Assembly (NCBI RefSeq): GCF_017654315.1
Contig: NZ_CP072203.1
Location: 4,154,001 to 4,218,000, forward strand
Source of the DNA: Gordonia polyisoprenivorans
Lineage (GTDB): Bacteria; Actinomycetota; Actinomycetes; Mycobacteriales; Mycobacteriaceae
Direction: 5' to 3'
DNA: 64,000 bases
Shown here: positions 57,526 to 63,720 of the stretch, one piece after another
How the letters are laid out: each line of letters begins with the position of its first letter
Position numbering within the stretch: the stretch's first letter is position 1
The notes under the pieces: generated by a model
What the model was told of the DNA's origin: nothing
What the model saw: only the letters and a program-made list of their open reading frames with translations
Database searches by the model: none
Position numbers and translations under genes: made by a program

Positions 57526-58596
57526 ATGAGGCTTTTCGTCACCGGTGCCAGTGGATATGTCGGCTCGCGATTGGTGTGCTCACTGCTCGCCGCCGGACAT
57601 GAGGTCGTCGTGTCCTCCCGAAATGTGGACCGCTTGACCGATTTCGGCTGGTTCGACGCGGTCACCGCGGTGTCGATGGACGTCGACGACCCCGATTCGG
57701 TGAAGCAGGCGCTGGCCGCGGCCGGGCCACTGGATGCGATCTATTACCTGGTTCACGGGATCGGTCAGTCGGGGTTCGCCGACGCCGACCGCAACGCCGC
57801 CGCGAACCTCGCGTCGGGCGCGCGTGACGCCGATGTCACCCGCATCATCTATCTGGGTGGCTTCGTCCCTGATGACGACGACCTCTCCGATCACCTGCGC
57901 AGCCGAGCCGACGCCGGCGAGGCCCTCCGGCTGGCCGACGGGCCGGAGCTGGTGTGGCTGCGCGCAGCGGTGATCCTCGGCGCCGGGTCGACGTCGTTCG
58001 AGATCATCCGCTACGTCGGCGACCGCCTCGCGGTCATCCCGGAGCCGTCGTGGACGCGAAACCCGATGGACCCCATTTCGATTCGCGATGTCTTGCACTA
58101 CCTCACCGCCGCCTGCGAGCCCGAGCTGCCCGCGGGCGACTACGACATCGCCGGCCCCGACGCCTGTCGATATCGCTCGGTCCTCGACGCCTATCTCGAC
58201 GCGATCCGCATGCCGAAGGTGCGGGTGTGGGTGCCGTTCGTCGGGACGCGTCTTGCCGGCAAGGTTGCCGGGCTCCTCGTTCCCATCCCGTCTGCGCTCA
58301 CCGAAGAGCTCATCACCTCCCTCGACCATCCGATGCGCGCCGATGAGCACCGCATCCGGAAGCTGGTGCCGCCACCTGCCGGAGGCTTGACGCCGATGCG
58401 CGACGCGGTCGCCGCGTCGGTGGCGTCACCGGCTCCCCGGTCGGTCTGCGCGCTCGATGACCCGCATCACCTGGCGTCGACCGATCCGGCCTGGGCCGGG
58501 GGCGACTGGCCACGCGTACGACGCCGGATCGGCGGCACCGTCCGCGGCGTGTTCGGGACGGCGGGTCGACTCGGCCGCGCATTGCTGCCAGTCTGA
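57526..58596 (+). CDS. NAD(P)-binding SDR-type protein (NmrA/extended SDR-like)
   Basis: A 356-residue Rossmann-fold protein with the NAD(P) motif VTGASGYVGSRLV at the N-terminus and a YYLVHGIG segment, resembling the NAD(P)H-binding/DoxX-fused oxidoreductase relatives. The DUF2867-like C-terminus of some members is absent. ATG 57526 is used; GTG 57517 is an alternative. It ends 4 bp before the CPBP gene, so the two probably form an operon. The substrate is unknown. Confidence 0.82.
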   Translation: MRLFVTGASGYVGSRLVCSLLAAGHEVVVSSRNVDRLTDFGWFDAVTAVSMDVDDPDSVKQALAAAGPLDAIYYLVHGIGQSGFADADRNAAANLASGARDADVTRIIYLGGFVPDDDDLSDHLRSRADAGEALRLADGPELVWLRAAVILGAGSTSFEIIRYVGDRLAVIPEPSWTRNPMDPISIRDVLHYLTAACEPELPAGDYDIAGPDACRYRSVLDAYLDAIRMPKVRVWVPFVGTRLAGKVAGLLVPIPSALTEELITSLDHPMRADEHRIRKLVPPPAGGLTPMRDAVAASVASPAPRSVCALDDPHHLASTDPAWAGGDWPRVRRRIGGTVRGVFGTAGRLGRALLPV

Positions 58597-58600
58597 CGAC

Positions 58601-59353
58601 GTGGACTCACCAACCCAGAGCCCTGTCCAACACCGCGGCGCGATCACCGAGCTGATCGACGAATTGCGCACCGACCGCAATGGTGACCTGCCCACGCGGC
58701 AGGTGCGCCGGCGATGGATCGTCGGCGTGACGCTGGTGATCGGCGCGGTACTTCTCGGCTTTTCGTTGTCGGCGACCCCGGGCGACAGCAGGTTCTATCC
58801 GCTGACCGTCGCGCTCGGCGTCGTCTGGGTCGTCGGTGGTTTCCTCGCCGGCCCGCTCCCGCTCGGCGTCTTCCCGGTGTTCGGTCGACGCTCGGCGAAC
58901 GGCGCACCCGCACACTCGCATCGCAACGCGGTTCTACTCGGCGTGTCGGTGGGCCTGTTGGTCGGCGCGTGCTTCGTCGTCGGCGCTTTCGGCACCCGCC
59001 TGATCCCCCCGCTCAACGACCTGATCGGTCGTGTGCTGGCGTTCGCCGATTCCGGCAACATCGTAGCGATCGCGGCGATCACCCTGGGCAACGGCGTCGC
59101 CGAGGAACTGTTCTTCCGTGGGGCGGTGTACACCGCCGCCCGCCCGTGGCACCCACTGGTGGTGTCGACGGCCATTTATGTCGTCGTCACGATGGCCAGC
59201 GGAAATGTGATGCTCGGCTTCGCCGGGGTGATCCTCGGCGCGGTGTGCGCCGTCCTGCGACGCGCGACCGGAGGTGTGCTCGCACCGCTGTGTACGCACG
59301 TGGTGTGGTCGGCAATCGTGCTGTTCGCATTGCCGCCCATCGTCGGGGTGTGA
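58601..59353 (+). CDS. CPBP family intramembrane metalloprotease
   Basis: A 250-residue membrane protein with about six to seven helices and the CPBP (Abi/CAAX) motifs: EELFFRG (first Glu pair) and the later His in LCTHVVWS. A further His expected in motif 3 is not clear. These are intramembrane glutamic-type proteases with roles from prenyl-protein processing to bacteriocin immunity. GTG 58601 begins 4 bp after the SDR stop. Confidence 0.88.
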   Translation: MDSPTQSPVQHRGAITELIDELRTDRNGDLPTRQVRRRWIVGVTLVIGAVLLGFSLSATPGDSRFYPLTVALGVVWVVGGFLAGPLPLGVFPVFGRRSANGAPAHSHRNAVLLGVSVGLLVGACFVVGAFGTRLIPPLNDLIGRVLAFADSGNIVAIAAITLGNGVAEELFFRGAVYTAARPWHPLVVSTAIYVVVTMASGNVMLGFAGVILGAVCAVLRRATGGVLAPLCTHVVWSAIVLFALPPIVGV

Positions 59354-59444
59354 GCCAGGTTCCGGCGAACCCGAACCGGTTTGGGCGAAGGCCACCTCAG
59401 CCGCTACATTCGTGTGTTGGTGCGGCCGCCTCGGCCGTGGCCGC

Positions 59445-59516
59445 GCGCGTATAGCTCAGCGGTAGAGCTCTGGTCTTACACACCAGCGGTCAGGGGTTCG
59501 AATCCCTTTGCGCGCA
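59445..59516 (+). tRNA. tRNA-Val (anticodon TAC)
   Basis: A full cloverleaf. Acceptor GCGCGTA pairs with TGCGCGC (one G-U), D-arm is AGCTCAGCGGTAGAGCT, the anticodon stem CTGGT/ACCAG closes the loop CTTACAC with anticodon TAC, and the T-arm is AGGGGTTCGAATCCCT. The CCA is encoded (59517-59519). It is intact, yet phage-derived genes follow at once, so its 3' end is probably the attachment site of the element. Confidence 0.95.
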
Positions 59517-59607
59517 CCACTGCTGACCAGCATGGATACGCGCCGCAGGCGCCACTGTGGGCCCAGACGTGGGCTATCCCGTCAGACGCTGACCGACGTG
59601 GACGTCC

Positions 59608-59690
59608 ATTGACTCACCCATTTTGGGCTGTCCTCCTGCGCGGCATTGACCCGAGTTGACGCCCCTAGTCCCGGTAGAGTGATCGTCAAC
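59608..59690 (+). promoter_or_regulatory. TTGAC-type repeats and putative early promoter at the left end
   Basis: TTGAC occurs at 59609, 59646 and 59656, the last two one helical turn apart, and an inverted GTCAAC is at 59685-59690, forming GTTGAC/GTCAAC with the copy at 59655. A -10-like TAGAGT (59675-59680) lies inside. This looks like an operator-promoter region in the 268-bp stretch (59520-59787) without a gene. No clear 17-bp-spaced -35 exists. Confidence 0.35.
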
Positions 59691-59787
59691 GCCACAGCGG
59701 GACACGAACTCACAGGACAAAAATCCGGCGAAGTATGACGACCGAGCAACAGGCACGGTCACCAACTCCGAAACCGGAGGCTTCACC

Positions 59788-59994
59788 ATGTCCACACTCG
59801 CCCGCACCGACATCTTCGGCCCGGACACACCGCGTTGGGTGTCCTATGACGACGCGGCATACATGCTCTGCGTCGACCCCCGCACGATCCGCCGTGCTGT
59901 CGAGCGTGGTGATGTCGCGGCGCGTCGGTTCTCCACAGCGATCCGAATCGACGCCGACAGCTTGGCGCGATACTTTGCCCCGGTGAACGCGTGA
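59788..59994 (+). CDS. Small HTH protein, excisionase/AlpA-like (HTH_17)
   Basis: A 68-residue MerR/excisionase-type winged HTH: WVSYDDAAYMLCVDPRTIRRAVERGDV and a wing RFSTAIRIDADSLARYF, typical of recombination directionality factors and AlpA-like regulators. GGAGG at 59776-59780 precedes ATG 59788. First gene of the element. Its stop overlaps the next start (GTGA). It may control excision or transcription. Confidence 0.78.
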   Translation: MSTLARTDIFGPDTPRWVSYDDAAYMLCVDPRTIRRAVERGDVAARRFSTAIRIDADSLARYFAPVNA

Positions 59995-60572
59995 CCGACA
60001 CGCTGAAGCTCTGCACCAAGTGCCAGCAGTCGCAGCCTGTCGACAACTTACATCGCAACGCATCCAAGGCTGACGGTCGGCAGGCTCAATGCAAGTCTTG
60101 CAAGGCGTCGAGTGACCGACGTTGGCGTGCAGAGAACATCGACCACGACCGAGAGCGCAAGCGGACTTGGTACCAGGACAACCGAGAACATTGCACCGCG
60201 TACAACCAAACTTGGCACGCTGCCAATCGCGAGCATCGCAGCGACTACGACCGAGAGCGACGCCGAGAACGGCCCGAGCTCGGTTGGGAGAAGGATTATC
60301 GACACCGATGCGGCATCTATGGCATCGCGCCGGTCATCCAGCCATTCACCAAGGCCGAGTTGACAGCAGCATGGGGCAATCGGTGCGTCGAATGCAATGC
60401 GCCTGATTGGCAGCTCGACCACATCACCCCCGTTGCCGCTGGTGGCGAGCATTCGATCACGAACTGCCGACCTTTGTGTGGCGAATGCAACAGGACGAAG
60501 TTGATAACTACTGACCGCCGATCAATAGCCGAATATCGAGCGACACAGCAATGCCTTGCAACAAGACAATAA
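59991..60572 (+). CDS. Phage HNH endonuclease
   Basis: A 193-residue HNH homing-type nuclease. The N-terminal zinc ribbon is CTKCQQ...CKSCK, and the HNH core is RCVECNAPDWQLDHITPVAAGGEHSITNCRPLCGECNRTK with Cys pairs. In tailed phages an HNH protein beside the terminase aids packaging; here it stands with the regulators, so a role in mobility or packaging is open. The GTG overlaps the upstream stop. Confidence 0.88.
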   Translation: MTDTLKLCTKCQQSQPVDNLHRNASKADGRQAQCKSCKASSDRRWRAENIDHDRERKRTWYQDNREHCTAYNQTWHAANREHRSDYDRERRRERPELGWEKDYRHRCGIYGIAPVIQPFTKAELTAAWGNRCVECNAPDWQLDHITPVAAGGEHSITNCRPLCGECNRTKLITTDRRSIAEYRATQQCLATRQ

Positions 60573-60627
60573 CCCGGGATAATCATACATAGGAAAACGG
60601 AACCCATTACCTATCCCAGGGGAAACA

Positions 60628-60813
60628 ATGCCCGACCAACTCACTCCCGAGAACGTTCGGGACTATCTCAGCGTATCCGACATCGCCCGAATCACCGGAA
60701 TGTCATGGCAAGGCGTGAAGAACATCATTCTCAGCCATGAAATACCGCATTTGACTCTTCGCAGTCGTCGGCGGTATTCCCTGTCTGCATTTCTCGAGGT
60801 TCTGGCCCGGTGA
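60628..60813 (+). CDS. Small HTH protein (second)
   Basis: A 61-residue HTH_17-like protein: YLSVSDIARITGMSWQGVKNIILSHEIPHLTLRSRRRYSLSAFLEVL. AGGGGAAACA ahead of ATG 60628 is a reasonable RBS. It ends with a 4-bp overlap into the next gene. A likely DNA-binding regulator or excisionase of the element. Confidence 0.68.
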   Translation: MPDQLTPENVRDYLSVSDIARITGMSWQGVKNIILSHEIPHLTLRSRRRYSLSAFLEVLAR

Positions 60814-61016
60814 TCACCCGCAATGAGTGGACGTGGCCGACGTTCTGCCGCGCCTTTAACGTCAAGGAATCCGACCTGATTCACGCGATCAATTCGCGCG
60901 AGTTGAAGGCCCGGAGAATCGGTGCGCTGATGATCCTTGATGACGTCGGACAAGCTAGTAATTGGCTCAACAAATACAGAAGGGGCCGAAATGGAACCAC
61001 TACAGAAGAAACTTAA
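60810..61016 (+). CDS. Small HTH protein (third)
   Basis: A 68-residue protein with a similar helix pattern (WTWPTFCRAFNVKESDLIHAINSRELKARRIGALMILDDV). GTG 60810 overlaps the previous stop. The element thus carries three short HTH-type proteins in its left part. The role is unknown. Confidence 0.6.
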   Translation: MITRNEWTWPTFCRAFNVKESDLIHAINSRELKARRIGALMILDDVGQASNWLNKYRRGRNGTTTEET

Positions 61017-61278
61017 GGGCGAAGAACTGAAGGCGCATAACGCGCACCTGCGAACCCTCTACGGCCGGACCCGGTGCCCAGGATGTGGTGATCTGGTGAG
61101 CGTAAAGACGGACTTGCATCTCGCGAAACATGAGGACTTGTGCGGCCTGAAGTCGAGAACGCCAAAGGGTGATCTATTCGACTTCCATCTCCGCAATCAT
61201 GGGTTAATGCTCGCAGACGCCGGTAAACGCTTCAAAACCGACGCTGAGATTGCCGCCTCCGAAAAATCAAATCACTAG
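60991..61278 (+). CDS. Small zinc-finger-like protein
   Basis: A 95-residue protein. A likely zinc site is RCPGCGDLVSVKTDLHLAKHEDLC (Cys, Cys, His, His/Cys). AAGGGG at 60980-60985 precedes ATG 60991, and the gene begins inside the end of the previous one. It is followed by a strong hairpin. I do not recognise a family. Confidence 0.6.
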   Translation: MEPLQKKLKGEELKAHNAHLRTLYGRTRCPGCGDLVSVKTDLHLAKHEDLCGLKSRTPKGDLFDFHLRNHGLMLADAGKRFKTDAEIAASEKSNH

Positions 61279-61286
61279 CAAAAGAC

Positions 61287-61315
61287 GAGACCCCCGGTGT
61301 GCCGCCGGGGGTCTC
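61287..61315 (+). terminator. Perfect 11-bp hairpin before the replication gene
   Basis: GAGACCCCCGG (61287-61297) pairs perfectly with CCGGGGGTCTC (61305-61315) around a 7-nt loop, 8 bp after the zinc-finger gene. The 3' arm ends right at GAGGAG, the ribosome-binding site of the next gene, so the hairpin could be a terminator or an attenuator that controls translation. Confidence 0.7.
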
Positions 61316-61330
61316 GAGGAGAACTTCACT

Positions 61331-62377
61331 GTGACTTCAATTGTATCAGAAGATTTCGACGCGCTGACGTGGATGAGTGCCTACGCGTGCCACGGACCGA
61401 AGACTGTTCGCGTGCTGCTCGCGCTATGGTCGCACGTCGACAACACGACATGTCGAGCACATCCGAGCCTCGAAACGCTCGCCGCTGAATCCGGCATCTC
61501 TCGACGCAACGTGATCAAGCAACTGAACTCGGCCGTCGAGGATGGATGGATCACGGTCGTCGAGAAGGGGTATCGGGGCCGCGCGACCGAGTATCGCCTC
61601 ACCCTGCCCGCCCCGTTGCCCTGGATCGCGAGCGAAGACAAGTCTGACCATCGCGACAACTGCAGGTGTCGGTCGTGCTTCACTTGCCGGTGCGCCTGGT
61701 GTCGCGAACACGGGCAGACGGATGCGCGGGCCGACGCCGTCGAGGCTAAAAAATGTCAGGACGCAGAAAATAGGGTGACGAATTCGACGGGAAAGGGTGA
61801 CGAATTCGACCAATACGGTGACGAATTCGCCGAATGCAGTGACGCCAGTGTCACACCAACTTCTCTTAGAACTTCTCTTACCAACTTCTCTCAAGAGAAC
61901 TTCTCTCTTTCTGGATCGGCTTGCGCCGATCCGCCGAAGATCAAAGACGAAGATGATCTTGCTCGACGTGGCGAGAAGACCAAGCGGGGTTATCCGCTCC
62001 ATGTCGACTTCGTTGGCAACGCTGCCACGCTCGCCAAGGCCGGACGTCTGGGGATCGACCACGACGAGGCTCTGCGCGCCTTCCATGGCTACATGAACGA
62101 GCACGACCACGAGACGTCGCGGAACTGGGGCGGTACCTTGTCGGCATTTATGTCGTCGGTTGTCGAGGACTTGGACAGTGAGCACTACGAACGCTTTTGG
62201 TGCGACGACGATCCTGACAACTACTTCCCCAGTGAAGATGTCGACGCCGAGGTGCAGCTCGACGCCGAGGATGACCACTGCGAAGTCTGCGGCTGCACCA
62301 TGACACTGCGGGCCGATCTTGACGACGGCGCTCATCTCGGTTGCCGCCCTGCCTTAACCACCTCGTCTTGCAAGTAG
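61331..62377 (+). CDS. Winged-helix replication initiator-like protein with internal iterons
   Basis: A 348-residue phage/plasmid-type replication protein. The N-terminal winged HTH is SLETLAAESGISRRNVIKQLNSAVEDGWITV with a wing (YRGRATEYRLTLP). Cys-rich segments CRCRSCFTCRCAWC (about 115-130) and CEVCGC near the C-terminus may bind zinc. A disordered Ser/Thr stretch in the middle is encoded by the iteron and AACTTCTCT repeat region. The GTG 61331 has GAGGAG at 61315-61320. The C-terminus is acidic. The best guess is an origin-binding initiator; no ATPase motif is seen, so host helicase loaders would be needed. Confidence 0.68.
   Translation: MTSIVSEDFDALTWMSAYACHGPKTVRVLLALWSHVDNTTCRAHPSLETLAAESGISRRNVIKQLNSAVEDGWITVVEKGYRGRATEYRLTLPAPLPWIASEDKSDHRDNCRCRSCFTCRCAWCREHGQTDARADAVEAKKCQDAENRVTNSTGKGDEFDQYGDEFAECSDASVTPTSLRTSLTNFSQENFSLSGSACADPPKIKDEDDLARRGEKTKRGYPLHVDFVGNAATLAKAGRLGIDHDEALRAFHGYMNEHDHETSRNWGGTLSAFMSSVVEDLDSEHYERFWCDDDPDNYFPSEDVDAEVQLDAEDDHCEVCGCTMTLRADLDDGAHLGCRPALTTSSCK
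61774..61906. repeat. Iteron array and AT-rich repeats inside the replication gene (putative origin)
   Basis: GGTGACGAATTCG occurs at 61774, 61796 and 61817, with a partial AGTGACG at 61838: spacing 22, 21 and 21 bp, two helical turns. Next come AACTTCTCT copies at 61858, 61870, 61883 and 61898 in a more AT-rich stretch. Copies 2 and 3 of the iteron encode GDEF in the gene's frame, but copy 1 is in another frame (VTNS), so the repeat is conserved as DNA. Initiator-bound iterons plus an adjacent unwinding-like region within the rep gene is the lambda O/ori pattern. Confidence 0.75.
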
Positions 62378-62396
62378 CCAATACAAAAGGGAAACC

Positions 62397-62609
62397 ATGA
62401 CACACAAACCCTCACCCGCCGACCTGGCGCCGAAAGCCGAACCCGTCGATCCAAGTCGCGCGATCGCCGATGCCCTCGCGACCGAGATTCGCCGACGAGA
62501 TGATCGTATCCGCGACCTCGAAATCGAGAATCGAACATTGCGTTCAGTCCTTGGCCTTGCATTTCGCGGCATCATGTCCAGCCGATTAGTCGGTGAGTTT
62601 CATGAGTGA
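62397..62609 (+). CDS. Small coiled-coil protein
   Basis: A 70-residue protein with a Pro-rich N-terminus and a coiled-coil segment RAIADALATEIRRRDDRIRDLEIENRTLRSVL. GGGAAACC precedes ATG 62397. Its end overlaps the next gene. A role in scaffolding or regulation cannot be told. Confidence 0.6.
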   Translation: MTHKPSPADLAPKAEPVDPSRAIADALATEIRRRDDRIRDLEIENRTLRSVLGLAFRGIMSSRLVGEFHE

Positions 62610-62766
62610 GAGTCTGGACTTAAAAAACGCACAGCAGCACGCGCGGACCGTTCAACTGCTCGACCACTACGCCCTCGCTCTCGAGGAGATCGCCACTGCC
62701 CACAACGCACTCGCGATTTATGTGCAGCAACTCGAATTGCGAGTCTCGGAATTGGAGGGAAAGTGA
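62602..62766 (+). CDS. Small helical protein (54 aa)
   Basis: A 54-residue, helical protein (MSESLDLKNAQQHARTVQLL to VSELEGK) with heptad-like Leu/Glu spacing. It starts at ATG 62602 inside the previous gene and overlaps the next start by 4 bp (GTGA), so it is translationally coupled on both sides. It was too short for most gene callers. Function unknown. Confidence 0.55.
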   Translation: MSESLDLKNAQQHARTVQLLDHYALALEEIATAHNALAIYVQQLELRVSELEGK

Positions 62767-63074
62767 CGGTATTCGACTTCACCGGCCTTGAGAGCCGTAA
62801 GAAGCTACCCGACGGTGATCCGCGCGGCATCCTCGGATTCGAGGACTACCCGGACGAACTCCAGAGGCTGATGGATGCTCGCCTGTATGCCGATTTTGAG
62901 CACCGGGTAAAGCTGCGTGACGCTACCGAGTTGGAGCGTGCATTACTCGCATATCTCGGATATATCGCCGAGGACGAGACGCGGGCGATTAAGGCACACA
63001 TTGAGTGGACCAAGGGTGTGCGAGCAATGCAATTCAAGTTCCTGGACGGGACAAGGATCGGAGAATCAGAATGA
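62763..63074 (+). CDS. Hypothetical phage protein (103 aa)
   Basis: A 103-residue, acidic helical protein (MTVFDFTGLESRKK...YLGYIAEDETRAIKAHIEW). It precedes the scaffold-like gene, where satellites and phages often have a small terminase or head-completion protein, but no motif supports that. The GTG 62763 overlaps the upstream stop; its own stop overlaps the next ATG (ATGA). Confidence 0.6.
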   Translation: MTVFDFTGLESRKKLPDGDPRGILGFEDYPDELQRLMDARLYADFEHRVKLRDATELERALLAYLGYIAEDETRAIKAHIEWTKGVRAMQFKFLDGTRIGESE

Positions 63075-63583
63075 GTGACAACACCGCATGGTCAGACGCA
63101 GGCGAACCGGAGTCCATCACCCCCGATGAACCCGCGACCGTCGACCGGGACCGGAACGAGACTCCCGATGCCGACCTCGATGACTCAGACCGGGGTGAGC
63201 TGATCGCTGAGAGTAAGAAGTACCGACAGCGCGCACAGGCAGCCGAGGGCGAGCGTGATGCACTGCGGGGTCGACTGGAGTCTGCCCAACGCGCGCAGGT
63301 GCTCGCGCTGGCTGCTGGGTTGTCGGAACCGGCTGACGTGTTCTCGACTCCCCTCGGTGGTGCCGACCTCGATGACCTACTGGATGACGACGGCCTGGTC
63401 GATCCCGGCAAGGTCCGGGCGACAGTCGACGCGGTAGTGCTCGCTCGCCCCGGCCTCGCGCGTGACCACGCCTCGACTGCACTGTTTGGCGACGTCGGGC
63501 AGGGGCGAACGAAGAAGCACCGACCGGAGAAATCAGGACCGACGTGGGCCGAAGTCCTCAAACCAACACCGGGCATTTCGTAA
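63071..63583 (+). CDS. Putative capsid scaffolding protein
   Basis: A 170-residue protein that is Asp/Glu-rich at the N-terminus (TPDEPATVDRDRNETPDADLDDSDR), with a charged coiled coil (ELIAESKKYRQRAQAAEGERDALRGRLESAQRA) and a basic C-terminal tail (RTKKHRPEKSG). That layout and the place directly before the capsid gene are typical of tailed-phage scaffolding proteins. Confidence 0.75.
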   Translation: MSDNTAWSDAGEPESITPDEPATVDRDRNETPDADLDDSDRGELIAESKKYRQRAQAAEGERDALRGRLESAQRAQVLALAAGLSEPADVFSTPLGGADLDDLLDDDGLVDPGKVRATVDAVVLARPGLARDHASTALFGDVGQGRTKKHRPEKSGPTWAEVLKPTPGIS

Positions 63584-63593
63584 AATTTTGCCC

Positions 63594-63599
63594 TATAAT
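63594..63599 (+). promoter_or_regulatory. Perfect -10 (TATAAT) before the capsid gene
   Basis: TATAAT lies in an AT-rich 137-bp gap (63584-63720) between scaffold and capsid. No good -35 with 17-bp spacing is found (TTTCGT is the nearest). A small stem GGCGC/GCGCC (63607-63611, 63625-63629) follows. It may drive extra capsid transcription. Confidence 0.35.
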
Positions 63600-63720
63600 T
63601 GAAATAGGCGCAGTTAGTTAAACCGCGCCGCAATCTTCGCCAGGCAATGCGAGAGTAAGTCAGTAGACGTATCTCGATCCACGGGTGACGCACACAATCA
63701 TCTAACAGAATTGAGACCAC

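Noticed and set aside
59520..59787. Integrase gene at the tRNA-proximal end
   Set aside because: No reading frame of suitable length or motif lies here; the minus-strand frame at 59574-59828 has no integrase motif and overlaps the first gene.
63607..63690. A tRNA-like fold (D-arm-like GCGCAGTTAGTTA...) before the capsid gene
   Set aside because: No anticodon stem or acceptor pairing could be formed; at best a chance match or degenerate remnant.
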